A DNA stretch of 64,000 bases from Corylus avellana (Eukaryota; Streptophyta; Magnoliopsida; Fagales; Betulaceae). Under the pieces are notes generated by a model, which saw only the letters and a program-made list of their open reading frames with translations, was not told where the DNA came from and did not search any database. The stretch lies in assembly GCF_901000735.1 (NCBI RefSeq), contig NC_081545.1, positions 11,703,973 to 11,767,972 of the forward strand, in the 5' to 3' direction. The translations under genes were made by a program, and so were the position numbers. This document shows, in pieces, positions 56,699-64,000 of the stretch (position 1 is its first letter; each line of letters opens with the position of its first letter).

Positions 56699-57984
56699 CC
56701 ATGGCCTAAAAATTCGTAGGAGAAGAAAAAAGAAACAGATCAAATTGAAAATTAGATTATGTAACATAGTATGTCCCTATGTGTTGCAAATCAAATTTAC
56801 TGTGGTTAATGGGTTTCTGAAAAATAAAATAGGCAATACAAACAAACCCTTAAAAACCAAAATCTACTAGATTATATTCGCTTCGCCGAGAATTCCCACA
56901 AAATAGTAAAAAGCAATTCCTAAATAGGTTTGAAAGAAAAATGTAATCCAATAACATTGGAGCAGGTCTCCATAGACTGATAGACGAGAAAGCTCAAGTA
57001 GAAAGGATTATTAGCTTGTTTTACGCATAGATAAAATCCTGGAAAACATTTCCTCGGAAAAAGGGTTCCCAAGAAGAACTATGTGTGAATGTAAAAACTA
57101 AGAAAGACAAAATATAGCTAATAAAGTCTCCCCTTAAGATTAGCAAAAAGATAAAAATGTTCCTATAAATTTTTCAATAAGACAAAAATACCCTTATAAT
57201 TTATAAATTAGAGGAAAAAAGAAAATACAAGCCATTAATATATTTTACCAGAATAAAAAAACTCAAAAGATTTTATTTTTATCTTTTCTTGAACTTTCTC
57301 AGTAAGTAAACAGATCACTAATCCACATAAAGTAAACGACCACATACTCATGAAAAAATTAAAAAAAAAAAAAAAAAAAGGGAGACTCGAGAGATAAAAA
57401 TTAGAACAAAAATCTAAATTGGGTATCTCCAAAAACTCGAGATTTTATCCTCAGAAAAATCACAATTTCGCGGTTCTTTACCTTTCACCCTTGTATACTT
57501 AATTGGAAGACAACTCTTCTCCAAAGAATTCTAATACTATTTTAACACTTAGGATAAACCCTATCCCTTATTCCCTCTTTAGCGAAAGACTCTCATAGTC
57601 ATAGATAAATAATAATTAAATAATAAGTGAAACTCTTCTTCTTATCCTTTGCTCATATAAAAAGATGGCAATCGTTTTCGTAATTTAGGTGGAATGAGAA
57701 GTTGGAGTTCAACTTTGGTGGTATCCAATGGGCAATTGCGGCGAGAGCATCTGTCAACAAATTAGAACTTCGACTTGAATTTAACAATTATTCGTGGCCA
57801 CGCGGTTGCCAACATTGACAAATAGCTGCAATCCATCTACTCACAAAAATTTTAAAACAAAACTGCAATGCATCTAATTAGGGGTGAAAAGATGGTTATA
57901 GTTACTGGTTATTGGCTAAAATCACTAGCTGATTTTTAAAAGGAAAACTTTTTTAAAAAGTTAAAAAATAAATATATTTTTATA
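56699..57984. other. AT-rich intergenic DNA with no gene recognised
   Basis: This is single-copy sequence to the right of the Ty3 empty site. It carries an A homopolymer near 57361-57379 and several short A/T runs. No coding, RNA or transposon signature was identified. Confidence 0.5.
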
Positions 57985-57993
57985 TATATTTAA

Positions 57994-58407
57994 GGAAAAA
58001 TTACAGTTTATCCCCTTAAAGTTGACAGCGTTTTTCAATTCGAACATCAAAGTTTCAATTTTTGTAGTTCACCCCCACAAAGTTTCAATTTTTTTCAATT
58101 CGACCAATATTATCTCAAAATTTCCATATTGCCCATGATTTTTATTTTTATTTTTTTATGAAAAAAAAAAAATTGGGGGTGCAAAAATGGCCAGATGGGC
58201 AAAGGGTGGCTACGGCCCCACCCCGATTTTTTTTTTTTTTAATGTTTTTATTAAAAAAAGAAATAGGGGCAATATGAGAAGTTTTGGATACAATTGGTCA
58301 AATTGCAAAAATTTAGAACTTCGGTGGATGGATTGCAAAAATTGAAATTTTGGTGTTTGAATTAAAAAAACGCTATCAACTTTGTAGGGATAAACTGTAA
58401 TTTTTCC
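57994..58407. mobile_element. Mutator-type hairpin MITE with perfect 9-bp target duplication
   Basis: The termini GGAAAAATTACAGTTTATCC and GGGATAAACTGTAATTTTTCC (mid part) are inverted repeats, and the arms extend over about 120 bp. TATATTTAA flanks both ends (57985-57993 and 58408-58416), a perfect 9-bp duplication typical of Mutator-like elements. The loop (about 58150-58240) contains a GC-rich patch, GGGGGTGCAAAAATGG to GGCCCCACCCC, between A and T runs. Confidence 0.8.
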
Positions 58408-58740
58408 TATATTTAAACTCAAAAACGACATCGTGTGTATATATATATATATGTTAGTTTGTATGAGAGAAAAGAATAGAAGAAAAGTAGAGGAAGAATA
58501 GAAGAAGAATAGGAGAGGCTGTGTATTCACCCTACAGCTACTCTCCTCTCAAACAACATATATATTTTCTCGGGAAAAAGGTGATTGCCGGAATCATCTC
58601 AGAACACCAACCATTAGAAGTGGAGATCAATTGCCGATCTCTTCACGAAGGGATTGGGGAAGGCCATCCTTTTTCTTCTCACTCGTAAACAGGAAATGAT
58701 TGATATCCATTCTCCAGTTTGAAGGGTAACATGTAGAAGT

Positions 58741-58807
58741 GATTGTTTGATTCTTCAGTATAATTAACTAAAAAAATCACAATTAATTGAAGAATCAATT
58801 GTTTGAT
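58741..58807. repeat. Short inverted repeat just left of the pararetroviral remnant
   Basis: The arms TTGATTCTTCAGTATAATT and AATTAATTGAAGAATCAA are complementary with few mismatches around a 15-base loop, and GATTGTTTGAT / AATTGTTTGAT stand at the two outer ends. It could be a small hairpin or an integration scar; role unknown. Confidence 0.4.
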
Positions 58808-58829
58808 ATATATATATGTATATATAGTT

Positions 58830-60180
58830 CAAAAAGATGAAGAAAGAATCCCAATTTATGATGAAGCACATAACAGAGGAATCCCAGATGGAATTAATGT
58901 TTTAATTTACACCATAATGAAACACTTTACAGGAATCCCTAGTAATGTTACATCCAGAATTCATAGCGTCCAACCTTAAGTGATTTTAGGTGGTATAAAG
59001 ATGTTTTTATATCAAGAGTAATGTTAAGAGATGACTGCAAAAATGTCTTCTGAAAAGAAAAATTTATCAATGGTTTACCCAATCTATTTACCCATAAAAT
59101 CCGTGAAGAATTATGTAATAAAACTGGAATCATAGAATATGATAAGCTTACCTACGGAGACATCATAAGTACAATAAGTAAAATAGGATTAAAAATGTGT
59201 ATAGATATGAAGATAAATAAAAACTTGAACAAAGAAAAAAGAGAAGCAAAATATGAAATGGAAATTTTTTGTGAACAATATGGCTTACCTTCTATACCAC
59301 CCTTTAGAAGAAAACATAAGGATAAATACGAAAAAAATAGAAAGTCCTACAAAAAAGTTTATAGAAGCAACAAAAACTTTGAACCAAATCAGTATTACAA
59401 AAAAAATAAAACAGTAAGAAAATATTACAAAAAACCAAAAAACACAAAATATGACAAAAAGAAAGTAAAATGCTTCAAATGTGGAAAAACAGGCCATTAC
59501 AAAAATGAGTGCAAAGTAAAAGATAAAATCAATCAATTAAAAATTTCCAACAAAGAAAAAGAAGATTTGTATAAAATCTTAGAACTCAGAAATTCTGATT
59601 CTAGTGACAATGAAGATGAAATCTTTAATACCTCAACAAATTATGAATCAAGTCAAAATTCTAGTAATTCAGAGGTAGAGCTAGGTTACAAAGATTCATG
59701 TTATAAAACAAAATTTAAGATAAATGTACTAACTAAACATGAAGAAATGCTAATTGATTTGATAGAAGAAATAGAAGACCTAGAAACTAAAGCCAAATAC
59801 CTTAAAAAATTCAAGAGTAATTTAATAAAAGATGAAACAAAAAAAGGACTAACAAAAATTACAGAACCACAAATTAGTATTGATAAAATCCTCAACAGAT
59901 TTAAATCAAAACAAAGGGAAGTAACCCTCCAAGACTTACAGCATGAAATTAATCAAATCAAAATAGAAATAAAAAATTTAAAAGCCAAAAACAAATAATT
60001 AGAACAAGAAGTAATGATTTTAAAGATTAATAAAAATTTTTCTGAACAGAGTCAATCTGAGAGTGAACAAGAATCATAAGACGAAAAATCTACAAAATCT
60101 TCAACCAAAAGTTTAATCTTCAAAGACACTACATATGAAAAATACTTAAACATAATTGATAGAATCATTTTCCAAAAATG
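58830..60180 (+). pseudogene. Endogenous caulimovirid coat-protein remnant with zinc knuckle
   Basis: The left part (58836 to about 58960) and the rest (to about 60180) lie in different frames, so a frameshift separates them. Motifs of the caulimovirid coat protein are visible: LSDFRWYKDVF, then a TGA at 59051 where Trp is expected, KEKFINGLPNLF, and after a Lys/Tyr-rich basic stretch the zinc knuckle CFKCGKTGHYKNEC (CX2CX4HX4C, 59471-59512). An acidic serine stretch and a coiled-coil tail follow. Stops at 59996 and 60077 both fall in CAA-like positions. The movement protein and the N-terminal coat protein are absent, so the integrated copy is truncated. The coat protein normally packages viral DNA; this copy cannot. 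Confidence 0.75.
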
Positions 60181-60199
60181 GCACTCTAGAGTAACAATA

Positions 60200-62112
60200 A
60201 TTATTATAATTCGAGTTTGAAGTTATAGCTTTAATAGATTCATGTGCAGATTTAAACTGTATTCAAGAAGGAATGATACCTACTAAATACTATTCAAAAA
60301 CTACAGAACATTTATCATTAGCTAATGGCAGTGAAATGCAGATAGATTACAAGTTGCCTAAAGCACATGTCTATTAAGATGATGTTTGTTTCAAAACTTC
60401 ATTTGTCTTAATAAAAAACATGCCTGATTCAAAAGTCATATTAGGAAATCAATTTTTATGCCTTTTTTATCCCTTCACTGCAGATCACAAAGGAATTACC
60501 ACAGAAGTCTTAGGAGAGAAAGTAAAATTTAAATTCTTCAAAAGGCCACATATTAAAGATCTCAATATTTGAAAAGAAATTTCAATTTCTAAAACAATTA
60601 ACATTTTACAGAATAAGAGTAAGCCTCTAAAAGAAGAAATTAAACATAAAAGAATAGAAGAACAACTATCAAGTGACATTCTTTTATAGAAAATTGAAAG
60701 ATTCAAAGATAAAATACAAAATGAAGTTTGTTCTGATCTCCCCAATGCCTTTTGGCATAGGGAAAAGCATATTGTAAAACTCCATTATGTAAAAGATTTC
60801 AACGAAAGAAATATTCCTACTAAAGCTAGACCCATCCAAACGAATCAAGATTTAATGGAACTTTGTAAAATTGAAATTTAAGAATTGCTTAACAAGGGAA
60901 TAATTAGAAAAAGCAAGTCCCCATGGTCCTGTTCAGCCTTTTACGTACAGAAAAATGCAGAATTAGAAAGAGGAGCTCCAAGATTAGTAATAAACTACAA
61001 ACCTCTTAATAAAGTCTTACAGTGGATAAGATATCCAATTCCAAACAAAAAGGACCTAATAAATAGAATAGGTCAAACAAATGTTTTTTCAAAATTTGAT
61101 ATGAAGAGTGGATTCTGGTAGATCCAAATCCATGAACAAGATAGATATAAAATAGCATTTATTACACCATTTGGCCACTATGAATGGAATGTTATGCCTT
61201 TTGGGTTAAAAAATGCCCCAAGTGAATTTCAAAACATCATGAATGAAATCTTTGACCCTATAGCACATTTCTCAATTGTTTATATAGATGATGTCCTCAT
61301 ATTTTCAAAGTCAAATGATGAATACTAGAAACATCTTCATTCGTTTCTTAGTATCATCAAAGTTAGTGGTTTAGTTGTTTCAGCTACAAAAATCAATTTG
61401 TTTCAAACAAAAATCAGATTTCTAGGATTCAACATCAGTCAAGGAATGGTTAAACCCATTGACCGGGCTATTCAATTTGCAGACAAATTTCCTGATATCA
61501 TCCTTTATAAAAACTAGCTTCAAAGGTTCATAGGATCTTTAAATTATGTTGCTGAATTTTATCAGAATCTTAGAAAATATTGTAAACCATTGTATGATCG
61601 TCTAAAAAGCAACCCTCCACCTTGGACAGATCTTCATACTTTAATTGTCCAAGAAGTCAAAAAAAAGGCCAAGACTTTGCCCTGTCTTGGCATTCCTGAT
61701 GTAAAAGCTTTCAAAATTGTAGAGACAGACGCCTTCAACATTGGATATGGGGGTATTCTCAAACAGAAAATCTCTCCAGATTCTCCTGAACAAATTGTTT
61801 GTTTCTATTCAGGAATTTGGAATTCAGCACAAAGTAATTATAGTACTATTAAAAAAGAAATTTTATCTATAGTATTATGCATCTCAAAGTTTCAAAGTGA
61901 TTTGTTAAACCAAAAATTTTTAATTCGAGTTGATTGCAAAAGTGCAAAACATGTCTTAGTAAAAGATGTTCAAAATATAGCAAATAAATAGATTTTTGCC
62001 AGATAGCAATCAATTTTAAGTATCTTTGATTTTGATATTGAATACATCAAAGGAGATCAAAATTCTATACCTGATTTCCTCACTCGTGAATTTTTACAGG
62101 GAAAAGATAGCT
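60200..62112 (+). pseudogene. Endogenous caulimovirid pol: protease, reverse transcriptase, RNase H
   Basis: One reading frame carries an aspartic protease (IDSCAD at about 60234-60251, with Cys where the family has Gly; later VILGNQFL), a reverse transcriptase (GIIRKSKSPWSCSAFYVQK, APRLVINYKPLN, FSKFDMKSGFW, MPFGLKNAPSEFQ, catalytic YIDD at 61281-61292, FLGF) and an RNase H (ETDAFNIGYGG, YSTIKKEIL, RVDCKSA). No integrase follows, which argues for a pararetrovirus rather than a Ty3 element. In-frame stops lie at 60375, 60570, 60687, 60879, 61119, 61326, 61515, 61989, 62004 and 62112. No frameshift was found in this part. It is a dead copy; the coat protein lies upstream in another frame. Confidence 0.8.
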
Positions 62113-62114
62113 GA

Positions 62115-63311
62115 AAAGCCACAATCCAGTAAAACAAAAATAAAACACCTTCCATCAAGTCACAACCCAGTCACCATATAGTCCTAAGCCCAAGAAATGT
62201 AAACCCTTATGACACATGTTCACCCATTAACATATTAAACAAGTTTCAGGTTCTTGGTTCCCCAAGACCTACTTTTTCATCCATTTTAGCATCCCCAAGT
62301 CATCCGGACCCTACCAACTCTTACCAGTTGGTAGAATGTCCTACAGCAACCGTTATCCCTACCCAACAGAACTCTTCAAAAAACATACGGCAATAAAAAT
62401 TCTATACCAACCAGCCTATTACCTATACTAATAGATCTAAGTTTGTCCAAAAAACCTTTATAGAAAACCTGTTTTTTGTAGAACATGACCAGTGTCATCT
62501 TAAGGATCCTTTGAATCTTGTAAAGAATTATTTCCCTCCTAAATGGAATTTCATTCCATTTCACCCATCCAAATCCATCAATTTATACAGAGACATTTTA
62601 CTCCAAACAGCATCAATTACCAAAGACTTTGTCCCAGACAAATATGATCTAGAACATAAAAGAATAATCTTTGATAAAATGTATATTACAAAGATCATTT
62701 CAGCAAAAGAATGGGGTCACCCAACTAATCTCAAAGTCATGCAGGGCCACCAAGTTCAATACAGCTATTATGATTACATTGAAGCATGGTCAAAAGTACT
62801 TCTTTATCAAAACAATAATAACAGTCATTCCTGGTATCTTTGTTTTGATAACAATTTCAGTAGTCAGCTCCCTATTTGGTTCAACAGATGGTGGCAAAGT
62901 CATGGGATGATTCCCGAGATTTTACCCCCAGAGCTTGCAGATGCATTATAGCAGTTCTCTACAGCCTACAGAGTTAATGAAGCAGAAAGTCAATTTCCTT
63001 CCTTGCTCCATATGGCAAAGAAATATAAGATCCCATGGCTCTTCAAATGGGATTATGTCATTGACCAAGGAATTTGCAGAAGAAATAGAGATGTCCGCTG
63101 GTGGGACAAATACAACATTCAAAAAATCCTTTCATCAATACAAAGAGAATTTCCTTCATTCACCACTCAAAACCAATTCTTGGCAAGTAAATCACATCTA
63201 CAGATAGAAATTGCAGCAGCTATGGCCCAGGTCCAATGTAAAGAAGACCTCAAGGACCTTTGCAGAAGCCTTCTTCTTAAAGCAGAAGGCATTGAAGAAC
63301 AAGGAGAATAA
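62115..63311 (+). pseudogene. In-frame C-terminal extension of the caulimovirid pol, domain not recognised
   Basis: The same frame as pol continues beyond RNase H for about 400 residues, with stops at 62130, 62394 and 62949, to TAA at 63309. It starts with a Pro/Ser-rich linker, then holds NLVKNYFPPKWNFIPFHP, EWGHPTNLKVMQGHQ, YYDYIEAWSKVL, HSWYLCFD, PIWFNRWWQ, IPWLFKWDY and DVRWWDKYN, rich in Trp and aromatic residues. I recall similar segments next to caulimovirid-like pol genes in other plant genomes but cannot name the domain. It is not an integrase (no HHCC or DDE arrangement seen) and does not resemble the caulimovirus transactivator. Its role is unknown. Confidence 0.6.
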
Positions 63312-64000
63312 AGCCCAGCTTCGTCCTCCTCTTCGACAAACCGAGTACAGCCCATTTACCAGGATGCCCAAGACCCCTATGATCTTGGTGAAGATTGAGA
63401 CTTAGAGAAGCTCAAATACAGTAATCACTGTTCCAAAATACATCAAACACTATTCCCAAATACAGCACTGTTCATGTCACTGTTTTGGCGGTCATTATTG
63501 TTTGGCGGCCATTACTGTTTACGTACTGTTCATGTCGGCAGCTACTGTTCATAGCACTATTCAACACTGTTCATAGCACTATTCAACACTGTTCATAGCA
63601 CTATTCACCCGACAAATCACTGTTCATCTACAGTGTTCAACTTTTAATTTTTTATTTAAAGTCCCTTCAGCTCTTATAAACGCAAATTGGATTCTTCCGA
63701 ACTTTGAACTACTCTTTTCTCTTCTCCCTCTCTGACCATTAGTGAAATCTCACAATATGTATGTCAGAGTTTCATCTATGTATTACAGAATGTTTTATTC
63801 AATGAAAGCTTCTTCAAGCTAAGTTTACAGCATCATATTTTCGTAAGTCTTTATTTTCATATATCTTATTTTCATTATGTATATTCTTGAATATATGTTT
63901 CCAATTGAAGTAGATTCAACATTTCATATTCATATTTATGTTTATATCTTTGTGTATCCTTCTAGATATTCTGTTCATATTCAGCCTACAATCTTGTCTG
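63312..64000 (+). promoter_or_regulatory. Putative caulimovirid intergenic/promoter region with ACTGTTCAT repeats
   Basis: Beyond the last pol stop there is no coding frame. From about 63425 to 63640 the word ACTGTTCA or ACTATTCA recurs about a dozen times; 63545-63610 contains about three tandem copies of a 22-bp unit with AGCACTATTCAACACTGTTC. Some 60 bp later CTTATAAACGC (about 63675) could be a TATA box, followed by a CT-rich leader and ATTCAATGAAAGC near 63798. Caulimovirids carry their pregenomic promoter, downstream of the last ORF, in this position. No methionine-tRNA primer site is seen before the window ends. Confidence 0.5.

Noticed and set aside
60375..62951. Reassignment of TAG to glutamine in the pararetroviral frame
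   Set aside because: TAA and TGA stops also occur, CAG codons remain in use in the same frame, and plant nuclear TAG is a stop. Decay of CAG by deamination explains the pattern better.

Overview
The window is nuclear DNA of a flowering plant, probably a heterozygous dicot. It is AT-rich and dense in Ty1/copia and Ty3 LTR retrotransposons, hAT, Harbinger- and Mutator-type MITEs and tRNA-derived SINEs, and it carries an endogenous pararetrovirus. Host genes are few: the first coding exon of an INDETERMINATE-DOMAIN (IDD) zinc-finger transcription factor at the left edge (minus strand), an intronless F-box gene (minus strand, present twice), and a pectin-methylesterase/invertase-inhibitor (PMEI) pseudogene split by a hAT transposon (present twice). 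I cannot name the species.

The layout is best read as three overlapping contigs joined by two 100-N gaps (20393-20492 and 52697-52796). Contig 1 is 1-20392, contig 2 is 20493-52696 and contig 3 is 52797-64000. The last 15.4 kb of contig 1 (from 4976) is nearly identical to the start of contig 2. The start of contig 3 (52797-56698) repeats contig 2 from 40666 to 46926. Contig 3 carries the empty site of a Ty3 element that is present in contig 2, and it lacks 2,376 bp that removed one copia LTR. Both repeats begin exactly at a gap, so I infer unmerged allelic haplotypes rather than true segmental duplications. The real locus would then be about 44-45 kb.

Region by region: 1-261 IDD exon and intron start; 262-4975 its leader, putative promoter and AT-rich intergenic DNA; 4976-17600 a transposon-rich block (Ty3 LTR piece, two Harbinger-like elements side by side, a retroposed cDNA-like segment, hairpin MITEs, a copia LTR with a nested SINE, a Ty3 LTR); 17609-18823 the F-box gene; 20057-20392 the start of a copia LTR; 20493-35804 the second haplotype of the same block, with F-box copy 33323-34537; 35805-43132 a complete but decayed minus-strand Ty1/copia element with matching 5-bp target duplications, a SINE in its 3' LTR and a nested hAT; 45195-46633 the PMEI pseudogene; 46927-52696 a minus-strand Ty3 element (2.1-kb LTR, polypurine tract, antisense accessory ORF) cut by the gap; 52797-56698 the alternative haplotype of the PMEI region; 57994-58407 a Mutator-type hairpin MITE with a perfect 9-bp target duplication; 58830-63311 an endogenous caulimovirid remnant (coat protein end, zinc knuckle, protease, reverse transcriptase, RNase H and an unrecognised in-frame C-terminal domain), followed by a repeat-rich putative promoter region.

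The most notable biology is the pararetrovirus. Its pol frame runs about 3.1 kb with 13 internal stops, mostly TAG, but no frameshift that I could find, and it continues in frame past RNase H into a roughly 400-residue domain of unknown role. The 8-bp, 9-bp, 5-bp and 3-bp target duplications found by eye assign several otherwise anonymous elements to superfamilies.
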